Origin: Microbacterium marinilacus
Lineage (GTDB): Bacteria > Actinomycetota > Actinomycetes > Actinomycetales > Microbacteriaceae
DNA length: 59,489 bases
Assembly: GCF_019753765.1 (NCBI RefSeq)
Contig: NZ_JAIJZW010000005.1
Coordinates: forward strand, 207,595 to 267,083
Direction: 5' to 3'
In this document: positions 17,575-26,030 of the stretch, in pieces
Numbering within the stretch: the first letter of the stretch is position 1
Layout of the letters: each line of letters starts with the position of its first letter
Position numbers and translations under genes: made by a program
Notes under the pieces: generated by a model
Seen by the model: only the letters and a program-made list of their open reading frames with translations
Database searches by the model: none
What the model was told of the DNA's origin: nothing

Positions 17575-18204
17575 TCAGGTCAGGCTGTCGCGCCGCCACA
17601 GCTTGGCCGCCGCCGCGAGCTCGACGGCGAACGACGACAGCCGCAGCGCCCGGGTCGTGAGCTCGGTCGCCCGGCCGGGCTCGGTCGGCTCGTAGTCGTC
17701 GGCGAGATGGGTCGCGCCGGACGCCTGCACCCGGCAGAAGGCCGCCGCGCGGTCGAGCGCGACCGCGAAGTCGCCCTGGAACGCACCGCGCAGGATCGTG
17801 TCGATCAGCGTGACGAGCTCTCCCGGTCCGGCGGGCACGGGCGCCCCCGCGACGACGTCGTCGGACGAGCGCAGCTCGACCCGTCCGCGATCGTACAGCA
17901 GGGCCGCCGTCGCGGCGTCCTCGTGGATCGACAGCTGCACGAGGTACAGGCGCCACAGCGCACCCGGCAGGGTCTTGGCCGGCGACCGCGACCACAGCTC
18001 GGCGATGTCGTCGATGCCGTGGCGGGCGGTGAAGGTGACCAGGCGCTCCACGGCACCCGCGTCCGGCTCCTCCCGCACGCGCGACAGCAGGGCGGCCGCC
18101 GTCGAGTGCGCGGCGCGAGACACCTCGGCGGGATCCTGCGCCGGGAACAGCCTGTCGAAGGTCTCCGACGGCCGGCGCACGGGCTTGTGGAAGTCGTCGG
18201 TCAT
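17575..18204 (-). CDS. Conserved actinobacterial protein of unknown function
   Basis: This 209-residue, mostly helical, soluble protein contains runs such as PGALWRLYLVQLSIHEDAAT and GAFQGDFAVALDRAAAFCRV. I recall close relatives in Microbacterium, some mislabelled as RNA polymerase beta subunit. There is no polymerase similarity that I can see, and it should not carry that name. TAGCCT lies exactly 6 bp before the ATG, predicting a leaderless mRNA. The gene is followed by the gap holding the candidate small RNA. Function unknown. Confidence 0.75.
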   Translation of the reverse strand: MTDDFHKPVRRPSETFDRLFPAQDPAEVSRAAHSTAAALLSRVREEPDAGAVERLVTFTARHGIDDIAELWSRSPAKTLPGALWRLYLVQLSIHEDAATAALLYDRGRVELRSSDDVVAGAPVPAGPGELVTLIDTILRGAFQGDFAVALDRAAAFCRVQASGATHLADDYEPTEPGRATELTTRALRLSSFAVELAAAAKLWRRDSLT

Positions 18205-18210
18205 CGGAAC

Positions 18211-18216
18211 AGGCTA
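18211..18216 (-). promoter_or_regulatory. -10 element of a probable leaderless promoter for the 17575-18204 gene
   Basis: TAGCCT on the minus strand is followed by exactly 6 bp and then the ATG. No ribosome binding site is present. Confidence 0.55.
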
Positions 18217-18267
18217 ACGTCGCGCGCCGACGTCCTGTTCCGTCGGGGCCGGCCTCGGGCAGGGCGG

Positions 18268-19170
18268 TCAGGCGACGGCGCGCCGGACGTGCGCCGCGAT
18301 GCGCCGGTAGGCCCCCTCCACCACGTCGCGCTGCGCGCCCATGATGTTGTACCCGTGGTCGACGCCCGGCAGCGCGATGTGCTCGACGAGCAGCCCCTCG
18401 GCGTCCAGGGCCTCCGCGTAGCGCACGTCCTCGTCGCGCAGCCGGTCGTTCGCGCAGCTGACCACGACCGCGGGCGCCTGCCCCGTGAGCGCGCCGGGGC
18501 CGAGGTTCCCCTGCCAGGCGGGCGAGGCGCGGGGATCCCGTTTCGACGCGTCCGCGGGCACGTAGACGGTGTCGGCGACCTGGGTCATCGGCACCGAGAT
18601 GATGCTGCGTCCTGCCGCCTTCTTCTGCGCGCCCGGGGTGACGAGGTCGAGGGGCGGGTACTGCAGCACCTGGAGGCGTATCGTCGGTGCGCCCGCATCC
18701 CGCGCCTGCCGCGCGACCGCCGCGGCGATCGCGCCGCCCGCGCTCTGGCCGCCGACGACGAGACGCGTCCCGTCCCACTCGCGGTCCGCGCCGGCGGCCC
18801 AGACCACGGCGTCGTATCCTTGCTCGACGGGGACCGGGAACGGATGGCGCGGCGCCACGTCGTAGTCGACGTTGACGACCGCCACCCCGCACTCGTGCGC
18901 GAGGTACCGGCACAGCGGGTCGTCCTGCTCCGGGTGACGCATGATGAACGCGCCACCGTGGAAGTTCACGTAGACGGGCGCCCCGGCGAGGCCGCCCGGC
19001 GGTGCGTAGACGGTCGCGCGCACGTCGCCGTGCCTGGTCGGCACCACCGCGTCCGCTGTGAGGACGGGCAGCTGCGCGAAGGCGATCTCGGGCGCGATCC
19101 GAGGGCCGGGGCCGCGTCCGAGCAGTCCGGCGATCGCTCCGGCGAGCCACGGTGTGGTCAGGATGGGCAT
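18268..19170 (-). CDS. Alpha/beta hydrolase of the hormone-sensitive-lipase type (esterase)
   Basis: This 300-residue esterase has the HGG oxyanion motif (NFHGGAF, residues 71-73) and nucleophile elbow GQSAGG (S143). A C-terminal catalytic His lies in LPGVDHGYNIM, with the acid probably in the SCANDRLRDED region. This is family IV (HSL-like), active on short acyl esters; no signal peptide is seen. It starts 7 bp after the stop of the upstream dehydrogenase gene on the same strand, so the two form an operon divergent from the LacI regulator. The natural substrate is probably an esterified or acylated carbon source (inference). Confidence 0.88.
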   Translation of the reverse strand: MPILTTPWLAGAIAGLLGRGPGPRIAPEIAFAQLPVLTADAVVPTRHGDVRATVYAPPGGLAGAPVYVNFHGGAFIMRHPEQDDPLCRYLAHECGVAVVNVDYDVAPRHPFPVPVEQGYDAVVWAAGADREWDGTRLVVGGQSAGGAIAAAVARQARDAGAPTIRLQVLQYPPLDLVTPGAQKKAAGRSIISVPMTQVADTVYVPADASKRDPRASPAWQGNLGPGALTGQAPAVVVSCANDRLRDEDVRYAEALDAEGLLVEHIALPGVDHGYNIMGAQRDVVEGAYRRIAAHVRRAVA

Positions 19171-19177
19171 GGCGACC

Positions 19178-20194
19178 TCACCCGAACGTCACGACGACCT
19201 TGTCGGCCGCCCCCGGCGTCTTCGCCAGCTCGAGCGCCTCGAGCGCGCGATCGAACGGCAGGACGTCGCTGACGATCACGGCGTACTTCTCCCAGTTCTC
19301 GACGATGTCGTCGGTGACCTCGAAGATCTCGGTCGGGTATCCCATCGACCACACCAGGTTGAGCTCGGTGGTGAGGATGTCGCCGAAGTCGAGCTCGACG
19401 GGCTTCTTGTGCACCGCGACGACGCCGAGCGTGGCCCCGTGCTTCGCCATCGACGCGACCGTCGCCGGGACGGACGGCGCGCCGGCGGCGTCGAGGTAGA
19501 CGTCCGTGGCCGGCCGCACCCCGCGCACCCAGGCGGTCGCGCCGTCGCCGTGCAGCTCGACGAGGCGCGCGGCGACGTCCTCCTCCGACGAGTCGATCAC
19601 CGCGTCGGCGCCGACCTGCAGCGCCTTCTCGAGGCGCGACGGCACGATGTCCACGACGACGATATGCGCGGCGCCCTTGCGCCGGTACCCGAGCACGGCG
19701 CCGAGGCCGATCGGGCCGGCGCCGAACACGACGACCTTGTCGCCCGGCTTCGGCGCGGTGCGGTTCACGGCGTGCAGCGCGACGGCCATGGGCTCGTTGA
19801 GGGCGGCGACGTGCCACGGGATGTGCGACGGGATCACCTTGAGCTGGCGGCCCGGCGCGTAGTCCTTCACGAGCACGAGCTCGGACAGGGCGCCTTGCGC
19901 GCCGCCCGACCCGAGGAGGCCGTCGGAGAAGGCCATCGTGTCGATCACGACGTGGTCGCCCACCGCGAGGCCCATCACCTCCGAGCCGACCTCGACGACC
20001 TCGGCGGCCGGCTCGTGCCCGAGCGGGGTGGCGCCCTGCCGCGGCGGGATCCCACCCATCTGCGTGTAGAGGGCGTCGGACCCGCAGATGCCGCACGCGC
20101 GCGGCCTCAGCAGCACGTCGCGGGGGCCTGGCTCGGGGACGTCGACGTCGACCCAGCCGTTGACGCCGGGGGCGGTGACCTGCACGGACTTCAT
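19178..20194 (-). CDS. Medium-chain zinc-type alcohol/polyol dehydrogenase
   Basis: This 338-residue MDR protein has the catalytic zinc region GICGSDALYTQMGG and GHEPAAEV. The NAD-binding Rossmann motif is VVVFGAGPIGLGAVLG at about residues 155-170. The usual structural-zinc lobe with four Cys is absent; the corresponding stretch (MAFSDGLLGSGGAQGA) has none. It leads a two-gene operon with the esterase and is divergent from a LacI-type regulator, which points to oxidation of a sugar or polyol taken up under LacI control. Substrate unknown. Confidence 0.85.
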   Translation of the reverse strand: MKSVQVTAPGVNGWVDVDVPEPGPRDVLLRPRACGICGSDALYTQMGGIPPRQGATPLGHEPAAEVVEVGSEVMGLAVGDHVVIDTMAFSDGLLGSGGAQGALSELVLVKDYAPGRQLKVIPSHIPWHVAALNEPMAVALHAVNRTAPKPGDKVVVFGAGPIGLGAVLGYRRKGAAHIVVVDIVPSRLEKALQVGADAVIDSSEEDVAARLVELHGDGATAWVRGVRPATDVYLDAAGAPSVPATVASMAKHGATLGVVAVHKKPVELDFGDILTTELNLVWSMGYPTEIFEVTDDIVENWEKYAVIVSDVLPFDRALEALELAKTPGAADKVVVTFG

Positions 20195-20254
20195 GCTCTT
20201 CTCCTCGTGTGGCGCGCGGACGCCGGTGTCGCGCGGTGGGTGACAAGCTAGGCA

Positions 20255-20268
20255 CTAAATCGAGTTAG
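20255..20268. promoter_or_regulatory. Candidate LacI-family operator
   Basis: CTAAATCGAGTTAG is a near-perfect palindrome (12 of 14 positions) centred on TCGA. The CpG centre is typical of LacI-family operators. It lies 20 bp before the LacI ATG and 61 bp from the divergent dehydrogenase start, so it could control both. Confidence 0.55.
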
Positions 20269-20287
20269 CACCAGCGACGGGAGCGGC

Positions 20288-21199
20288 ATGGCGGACCGCG
20301 TGACCATGAAGGACGTGGCGCGGGCGGCGGGGGTCTCGCCGGCGACCGTCAGCTTCGTGCTCAACCGCACGGCCGGGCAGACGATCTCGCCTCGCACCAG
20401 CGAGCGCGTCCGCGACGCCGCGCACCGGCTCGGCTACACGCCGCACCGCATCGCCCGCGCGCTGCGGGAGGGCAGCTCGCGCACGGTCGTGCTGACGACC
20501 GGTCCGCTGCCGGGCGGGCACAGTCTGGAGAGCTTCATCGCGGGGCTCGACGACGAGCTGCGCTCGCTCGGGTACGCCCTCCTCGTCGTGCGCGGCGAGC
20601 AGGCGGCAGACCTCGTGGAGGCGGTCTCGCCGCGGGCGGTCATCGACCTCGCCTCGGCCTACGAGCAGCGCGGCGCGCCCTGGGAGGGCGGCTGGGCGTC
20701 GGGCCTGGCGTCGCACGGCGAGGCGCAGCTGCGCCACCTCGTGGGGCGCGGTCACCGGCACATCGCCTTCGCCATGCCCTCCCAGGTCCTGCCGACGCTC
20801 ACCGGCGTGCGGTTCGCGCTCGCGAGACAGGCGGCGGGGAGGCTCGCCCTGCCGCCTGTGCGACCCCTCGCCCTGGGGGAGGACCGCCACGCGTCCGCGG
20901 CCTCCGTCCGCGAGCTGCGCGCGACGCATCCCGACGTGACCGCCATCGCCGCCTTCGACGACGACACCGCGCTGCTGGTGCTCGCCGGGATGGCCGACAC
21001 GGGCCTCGCCGCGCCCGACGATCTCGCGGTGATCGGCTTCGACGACAGCCGGCACGCGGCCCTGTGGCGCCCCGCCCTCACCACCGTCCGCATCGACGCG
21101 GCCTCCTACGGGCGGCGCGCGGCGCGGCGGGCGCTCGGGCTTCCGGGCGACGACCCCCAGCCCCGGGCGTCGGTCGTCGTCGAACGGGAGACGACCTGA
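20288..21199 (+). CDS. LacI-family transcriptional regulator
   Basis: This 303-residue repressor has an N-terminal helix-turn-helix (TMKDVARAAGVSPATVSFVLN, about residues 6-26) and a hinge helix region (PHRIARALREG). A periplasmic-binding-like effector domain follows, ending in the usual dimer region DDLAVIGFDDSRHAALWRPALTTVRID. The ligand is probably a sugar or polyol. It is divergent from the dehydrogenase-esterase operon with a palindromic operator in the shared 93-bp promoter, so local control and autoregulation are likely. Confidence 0.9.
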   Translation: MADRVTMKDVARAAGVSPATVSFVLNRTAGQTISPRTSERVRDAAHRLGYTPHRIARALREGSSRTVVLTTGPLPGGHSLESFIAGLDDELRSLGYALLVVRGEQAADLVEAVSPRAVIDLASAYEQRGAPWEGGWASGLASHGEAQLRHLVGRGHRHIAFAMPSQVLPTLTGVRFALARQAAGRLALPPVRPLALGEDRHASAASVRELRATHPDVTAIAAFDDDTALLVLAGMADTGLAAPDDLAVIGFDDSRHAALWRPALTTVRIDAASYGRRAARRALGLPGDDPQPRASVVVERETT

Positions 21200-21227
21200 G
21201 CGAACCGGCACCCCGTCCCGGGCCACG

Positions 21228-21233
21228 TAAAGT
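21228..21233 (+). promoter_or_regulatory. -10 element of the tRNA-Lys promoter
   Basis: TAAAGT lies 6 bp before the first base of tRNA-Lys, so the primary transcript would start at or next to the mature 5' end. Confidence 0.5.
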
Positions 21234-21239
21234 GGTGGC

Positions 21240-21315
21240 GGGCCTATAGCTCAGTTGGCAGAGCATCGGACTTTTAATCCGCGGGTCGAGGGTTCGAGCC
21301 CCTCTGGGCCCACCA
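21240..21315 (+). tRNA. tRNA-Lys (anticodon TTT)
   Basis: The cloverleaf is 76 nt long with the CCA end encoded. The acceptor stem GGGCCTA/TGGGCCC has one G-U pair. The D arm is GCTC/GAGC, the anticodon loop CTTTTAA reads TTT, and the T arm is GAGGG/CCCTC with TTCGAGC. The outermost anticodon-stem pair is mismatched (T-C). The gene ends 10 bp before the stop codon of the convergent SIP-type gene. A hairpin at 21317-21342 may act as its terminator. Confidence 0.95.
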
Positions 21316-21325
21316 GTGCTCGACG

Positions 21326-23068
21326 TCAGCGACGTTCGAGCAGCAGCGCCTCGACTCCCCAGCCGAGCTCGATCGAGCGCGACGACCGCCATCCCGCAGT
21401 CTCCGCGATGCGGGCGAGGGACTCCGCCCCTCGGTAGGGCGATCCCGTGCGGGCGAGGTGCGCGGCGTGGGCCTCGCCCGCACCGCCGCCGAGCGTGTCG
21501 GGACGGGTCGACTCGATGAGGATCGCGCGCGGCGCGTATCGTGCGGCCTCGCTCAGGATGTGTGCCGACTCCGTGCCGGTGCGGTGGTCGAGCGCGAAGG
21601 AGAGGATCGCGACGTCCGACTCGCGCGGCATCCAGGCGATGCTCCCGGGCCCTTCGACCGCGCCGTGCAGCACGTCGCGCAGCGCGCCCCGGTCGAGGAC
21701 CGACAGGGCGATGTCGGAGCGGCCCGCGTCCTCGAGCGCGTGCACGATCGCCGCGCTTCCCGGCCCGATCAGCAGCGCGCTCGACAGATCGGCCAGCTCG
21801 GGGATCAGGCCGTCCGACAGGTATGCCAGGCGCCCGCCGTGCTCGACGAGCTCCCTCGCGATCTCGACCTCGGTCTCGGCGGCCTCGGCGACCGTCTGCC
21901 CGGTGTGGCGCCGCCAGGCGGGCACTCCCTCGTGGAGAGCGGATGCGAGCTGCACGAGCGAGAGCGCGAGGTCGGCCTCGAAGCCCGTGAACTCCTCGCG
22001 CTCGTGATCGTCGAGGAGCCCCTCTCCCACGGGACCGAGCGCGAGGAAGCCGTCGGCGTCGACGACGACCCCGTGCTCGGCGAGCACCGGGAGCAGTCCG
22101 GCAAGCGTCGGGGCGGGGATGCCCATCCGCGCGGCGAGCACATCGCCCGGAGCCGGTCCGTCCGCGAGCGCGTCGACGAGGCCGAGCTGCACGGCCGCGC
22201 GGGTGACGAGCCACGGCACGGGACTCGCGATCTCGGGCGCAGCGGCGACCGGCTCGCCCGCGCCGTCGGCCTCGGCGGGCGCAGCGTGCCAGTAGCCGGT
22301 GATGTTGAGGCGGTCCTTGGGCAGGCCCGCCTCCCGCTGCAGGTAGCGGCGCACGGGCAGCAGCGCGCGGCTCTCGGCGGCCGCCCACGCATACCCGGCG
22401 CCGTCGGGGATCCGCACAGCGCGCACGGCCGCCTCGAGCGGCCCGGGGTCGCCGGCGGACGCGACGTGCCAGGAGACCGTGTCGCCGTCGCGCAGCGCGA
22501 GGCTCTGGCGTGCGGAGTCGTCCTCGACGAGCAGGACGATGTGCGCGGGCGCATCGAGCGGCCGCTCGTCGAGGAAGCGGCCGACCGCGGGCAGCCCTGT
22601 CTCGTCGGCGACGAGGAGGATCCACTCCACGTCCTGCGGAAACCGGAGCGACGACTTCGGGCCGACGAAGGCGAGCTCGTCGCCGACACGCGCCCGGTCG
22701 GCCCAGCGCGCGGCCGGCCCGTCTCCGTGGCGCACGAAGTCGAGGTCGATCTCTCCGTGCTCGAGGTCCACGCGGCGCGGGGTGTAGTCGCGGGTCACGC
22801 GCGTCTCGGAGGGCGTCCACTCGATGCCGTGCTCGAGCTGCGCCGGCAGCGCCGAGTCGATGTCGGCGCCGGGGGCGAGGATGAGCTTGATGTGATCGTC
22901 GAACCCCGGCGACGTGAAGGCGGGCTGCGGGTGTCCGTCGACGACGGCCTCCGCGAGGCCGGGGCCGCCGACGACGACGCGCCGCATGCGAGGGGTGACC
23001 TCCTCGATGCGGCGCACCGTCACGCGTCGGACGACGAGCGGATGCGTCGTGAACGCGCGATGAGCCAT
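21326..23068 (-). CDS. Siderophore-interacting protein fused to a methyltransferase-like domain
   Basis: This is a 580-residue two-part protein. Residues about 1-262 are a complete SIP/ViuB-type flavin-dependent ferric-siderophore reductase: the FAD-binding RDYTPRR motif (93-99), the NAD(P)H-site loop VADETGLPA (153-161) and the closing NITGYWH (255-261). After an Ala-rich linker, residues about 285-580 resemble the O-methyltransferase architecture, with a winged-helix dimerisation part (LVTRAAVQLGLVDAL...) and a Rossmann part. Its SAM loop is degenerate (LLIGPGSAAIV, not VDVGGG), so catalysis is doubtful. It ends 1 nt from the binding-lipoprotein gene, in an iron-uptake locus. The role is release of iron from imported siderophore; the C-terminal role is unknown. 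Confidence 0.88.
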   Translation of the reverse strand: MAHRAFTTHPLVVRRVTVRRIEEVTPRMRRVVVGGPGLAEAVVDGHPQPAFTSPGFDDHIKLILAPGADIDSALPAQLEHGIEWTPSETRVTRDYTPRRVDLEHGEIDLDFVRHGDGPAARWADRARVGDELAFVGPKSSLRFPQDVEWILLVADETGLPAVGRFLDERPLDAPAHIVLLVEDDSARQSLALRDGDTVSWHVASAGDPGPLEAAVRAVRIPDGAGYAWAAAESRALLPVRRYLQREAGLPKDRLNITGYWHAAPAEADGAGEPVAAAPEIASPVPWLVTRAAVQLGLVDALADGPAPGDVLAARMGIPAPTLAGLLPVLAEHGVVVDADGFLALGPVGEGLLDDHEREEFTGFEADLALSLVQLASALHEGVPAWRRHTGQTVAEAAETEVEIARELVEHGGRLAYLSDGLIPELADLSSALLIGPGSAAIVHALEDAGRSDIALSVLDRGALRDVLHGAVEGPGSIAWMPRESDVAILSFALDHRTGTESAHILSEAARYAPRAILIESTRPDTLGGGAGEAHAAHLARTGSPYRGAESLARIAETAGWRSSRSIELGWGVEALLLERR

Positions 23069-23069
23069 G

Positions 23070-24071
23070 TCAGCCGAACATCTCCTCGATGAGGTCGAGC
23101 GTGGCCATCGTCTTGTCGAAGTCGGCTCGGGCGACCCAGTGCGGCAGGTCGAAGGCGGTGTCGTCCTGGAACGCGGGGAGCGAGGCGAAGACGGCGTTCT
23201 CGGACGCTGCAGCGACGTCGACGGGCGCGCCGTTGAAGCCGGTGATGAAGAGCGTCGGCTGCGTGAGCACCTGGCCGGCCTGCTCGGTCGAGAGCTCGAA
23301 CATGTCGCCGCCGGGAGTGTAAGGATCGTAGTTCTCGTCCGTCAGCTCCGGGTCGGTCTCGATCCCCACGTCCGCGAACACGCCGGTGAGCGCCTCGTCG
23401 GCGTAGTAGACGTAGGGGACCTGCTCGGCGGTGAACGCGACGAACGCGGAGGGCGCCTCGGGCGGCTCGATCGCGGCGGCGACCTCCTCGGCGCGCGCCT
23501 CGTACGCCGCCACGGCGTCGTCGTAGGCGTCCGGCTGCTCGAAGACGTCGGACGCGAGGAACTCGAACTGCTCCTGCCACGTCGAGTAGCCGCCGCTCAC
23601 CAGAACCGTCGGAGCGAGGTCGCTGAGGTCGTCGTAGACCTCGGCGGCCTGGAACAGGGGGAAGCCCCAGCCGCCGCCGATGATCAGGTCGGGTTCGAGC
23701 GCGAGGATATCCTCCATGTCGAAGCCGTCGACGCTCCACGACAGGAACTCGGTGCCGGCGGCCTCGGCCTCGTCGGCCCAGAACTCGGAGAACTCCCCCT
23801 GCCCGTCCGCATCCTCGGGGATCGTCGCCGTGACCGGCACGTCGAGGTCGTAGAGGTAGCCGGCGAGCGCGTAGTTGAGCACGACGATCGTCTGGGGGTC
23901 CTCGGGGATGTCGACGTCGCCGTAGTCGGTCGTGACCGTGTGCGCGGAGACGCTCGCGCCGGTCGCCGCCTCGGTCTCCTCCGGGGCGGCTTCGTCGGAC
24001 GAGCAGGAGGCGAGCGCCAGGACCGCCACGAGGGGCAGCACGGCGACGGCGCGCGTGAGAGTACGGGACAT
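23070..24071 (-). CDS. Iron-siderophore ABC transporter substrate-binding lipoprotein
   Basis: This 333-residue class III (FecB/FhuD-like) binding protein has a signal peptide with lipobox LASC (C23), an acidic linker, and two lobes joined by a long helix. Conserved parts include IVVLNYALAGYLYDL, ILALEPDLIIGGGWG and the C-terminal helix. It captures a ferric siderophore for the FecCD permeases encoded at 24990-27076. It is transcribed first in an operon with the SIP reductase, divergent from the AraC regulator. An iron-box-like sequence sits 35 bp upstream. The upstream in-frame extension to 24209 crosses that site, so the ATG at 24071 is chosen. Confidence 0.92.
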   Translation of the reverse strand: MSRTLTRAVAVLPLVAVLALASCSSDEAAPEETEAATGASVSAHTVTTDYGDVDIPEDPQTIVVLNYALAGYLYDLDVPVTATIPEDADGQGEFSEFWADEAEAAGTEFLSWSVDGFDMEDILALEPDLIIGGGWGFPLFQAAEVYDDLSDLAPTVLVSGGYSTWQEQFEFLASDVFEQPDAYDDAVAAYEARAEEVAAAIEPPEAPSAFVAFTAEQVPYVYYADEALTGVFADVGIETDPELTDENYDPYTPGGDMFELSTEQAGQVLTQPTLFITGFNGAPVDVAAASENAVFASLPAFQDDTAFDLPHWVARADFDKTMATLDLIEEMFG

Positions 24072-24105
24072 AGGGGTACCTCGGTCGGATCTGAGGGCAG
24101 GTGGG

Positions 24106-24124
24106 TAAGGTGAGCCTATGCTGG
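24106..24124. promoter_or_regulatory. Candidate DtxR/IdeR iron box
   Basis: The 19 bp starting TAAGGTGAGCCTATG match 14 of 19 positions of the DtxR/IdeR consensus TWAGGTTAGSCTAACCTWA as I know it, with the left half best conserved. It lies in the divergent promoter region of the siderophore-binding protein and the AraC regulator, where iron-dependent repression is expected. Confidence 0.6.
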
Positions 24125-24193
24125 GCAATTCCTCGTGGCGTGACGGATGCGACATCGTCGGTGACGGTCCCGACATGTCTGCGGGGAGGTGAC

Positions 24194-24940
24194 GTGGCGC
24201 TGAGAGCACTGGGCGACGTCGTCGCGGAGAACTCCATCCGGTTCCTCGGGCATCAGACGCACACGCACGACGTCCCGCACCTCGTCTACGTCGTCGCGGG
24301 CTCCGCGACGCTCGAGGCCGACGGCGAGAGGTTCACCCTGGCACGGCATGAGGCCGTCTGGATGCAGGCGTCCGTCCCGCACTCATGTCAGATCCACGAC
24401 GGCGGGATGGTGCTCGGCCCGTTCCTCGACGACCACGCGTCGCCCGGGGCACGCGTGCACGCCCTCGGCGTGGTCCCCGCGCTCGTCGAGCTGATGACGA
24501 CCGCTCTCGTGGCATCCCCCGCGACGAACGAGCAGATCGAGCCTTTTCGCGAGGCGATCAGCGATCTTCTCCGCGCGATCGGGCGCCCGCGGTTCCCCGT
24601 GCGTCTCCCCCGGCACCCGGCGGCGGTCAGGCTGGCGCGCGAGGCCGTGCGATCGACGGCACCGCTCGAGACGCTCGCCGAGCGCCATCACATGAGCGCC
24701 CGCCAGGTGCAGCGGATCTTCCTCTCGGAGGTCGGCCTGCCGTTCTCGAAGTGGCGCACGCGCGCCCGTCTCAACGGCGCCGTCGCCCATCTCGTCGGAG
24801 GAGGCGACGTGCACGCGGCGGCGCGCCTCTCCGGGTTCGCGACGCGCGCGGGGCTGCTCCGTGCGTTGAGTCGCGAGACCGGGGTCCCGCTCGACCGGAT
24901 CGCGCAGGATCCACGCACCGCGCTCGCTCCCGCGGCGTGA
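24194..24940 (+). CDS. AraC-family transcriptional regulator of the iron-uptake locus
   Basis: The 248-residue protein from a GTG at 24194 has GGGGAGG well placed upstream. The N-terminal cupin-like sensor (about residues 10-90) includes HTHDVPHLVYVVAGSATLEADGE. The C-terminal double helix-turn-helix (about 165-245) contains TLAERHHMSARQVQRIFLSEVGLPFSKWRTRARL. A longer GTG start at 24101 would bury the iron box inside the gene and lacks a ribosome binding site. Its place between the siderophore-binding operon and the permease operon suggests it activates or represses them in response to a siderophore or a related ligand (inference). Confidence 0.87.
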   Translation: MALRALGDVVAENSIRFLGHQTHTHDVPHLVYVVAGSATLEADGERFTLARHEAVWMQASVPHSCQIHDGGMVLGPFLDDHASPGARVHALGVVPALVELMTTALVASPATNEQIEPFREAISDLLRAIGRPRFPVRLPRHPAAVRLAREAVRSTAPLETLAERHHMSARQVQRIFLSEVGLPFSKWRTRARLNGAVAHLVGGGDVHAAARLSGFATRAGLLRALSRETGVPLDRIAQDPRTALAPAA

Positions 24941-24989
24941 CCGGGGGGCCGTGGGGCCTGTTAGCGTTTCGGCGTCCCCGGAGGTTCCC

Positions 24990-26030
24990 ATGTCGCCCGA
25001 TCGCAGTCCCGGCGGGGCGCCCGCTCTCGGATCCCGTCGGCCGCTGCGCACGATCGGCCTGGCGATCGCGGCGTGCCTCCTGGTCGTCCTGCTCGGCCTG
25101 AGCCTGGTCGTCGGCTCCGCGCCGATCCCGCTCGCCGAGGTGATCGCGGCCCTGACCGAGCACGACGGCTCCCCCACGCACATCACGATCACCGAGGCGC
25201 GGATCCCCCGCACGCTGCTGGGGCTCGCCGTGGGCGTCGCGCTCGGCGTCTCGGGCGCGCTCATGCAGGCGCTCACGCGCAACCCCCTCGCGGACCCCGG
25301 CATCCTCGGCGTGAACGCCGGGGCCGGATTCGCGGTCACGCTGGGGGTGGCGCTGTCCGGCGTCACGCGCATCGACCAGTACTTGCCGCTCGCGCTCGTG
25401 GGCGCCGTCGTCGCGACGATCGCGGTGTTCGCGATGGCGGGCGGATCCCGCGGCACGGCGTCGCCCGTGCGTCTCACCCTGGTCGGCGTCGCTCTCGCCG
25501 CCGTGCTCATGGGCGTGTCCCAGACGCTCGCGCTCATCGACCCCGACACCTTCGACCGGATGCGCTTCTGGGGAGCGGGGACCATCGCGGATCGACCTCC
25601 CGGCACGCTCGAGGCGATCGCGCTGCCGATCCTCGCGGGGCTGGCGATCGCGGCGCTGTGCGCGCGCCCGCTCGACGCGATCGCCCTGGGCGACGACGCG
25701 GCGCGCGCTCTGGGGCTGCGTCTCGGCCTCGTCCGGTCCGGCGTCCTGGTCTCGGTGACGCTGCTGGCGGGAGCGGCGACGGCCGCCGCCGGTCCCCTCG
25801 TCTTCGTCGGGCTGGTCGTGCCGCACATCGTGCGGGGGATCACGGGGCCTAGATGGACGTGGATCGTGGCGTACTCCGCCCTCCTCTCGCCGGCGCTCCT
25901 CGTCGGGGCCGACGTGCTCGGCCGCGTGGTCGTCCTGCCGGCCGAGCTGCAGGTAGGGATCGTGATGCCGCTCGTCGGCGCCCCCGTTCTCGTGGCGCTC
26001 GTGCGCGGACGCCGTGCGAGGAACCTGTGA
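24990..26030 (+). CDS. FecCD-family iron-siderophore permease, first subunit
   Basis: This 346-residue permease has about nine to ten membrane helices. It shows the FecCD signature RIPRTLLGLAVGVALGVSGALMQALTRNPLADPGILGVNAGA and the coupling-loop region LGDDAARALGLRLG. The ATG at 24990 has GGAGG at the right distance, and a TAGCGT -10 candidate lies at 24962-24967. The stop overlaps the second permease gene start (GTGA). The two permeases form a heterodimer with the ATPase that follows. Confidence 0.93.
   Translation: MSPDRSPGGAPALGSRRPLRTIGLAIAACLLVVLLGLSLVVGSAPIPLAEVIAALTEHDGSPTHITITEARIPRTLLGLAVGVALGVSGALMQALTRNPLADPGILGVNAGAGFAVTLGVALSGVTRIDQYLPLALVGAVVATIAVFAMAGGSRGTASPVRLTLVGVALAAVLMGVSQTLALIDPDTFDRMRFWGAGTIADRPPGTLEAIALPILAGLAIAALCARPLDAIALGDDAARALGLRLGLVRSGVLVSVTLLAGAATAAAGPLVFVGLVVPHIVRGITGPRWTWIVAYSALLSPALLVGADVLGRVVVLPAELQVGIVMPLVGAPVLVALVRGRRARNL

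Noticed and set aside
17575..18204. RNA polymerase beta subunit, a label that I recall on relatives
   Set aside because: It has only 209 residues and no polymerase motif.
24101..24193. Longer start for the AraC regulator at GTG 24101
   Set aside because: It would place the iron box inside the gene and has no ribosome binding site. The GTG at 24194 has a strong one.
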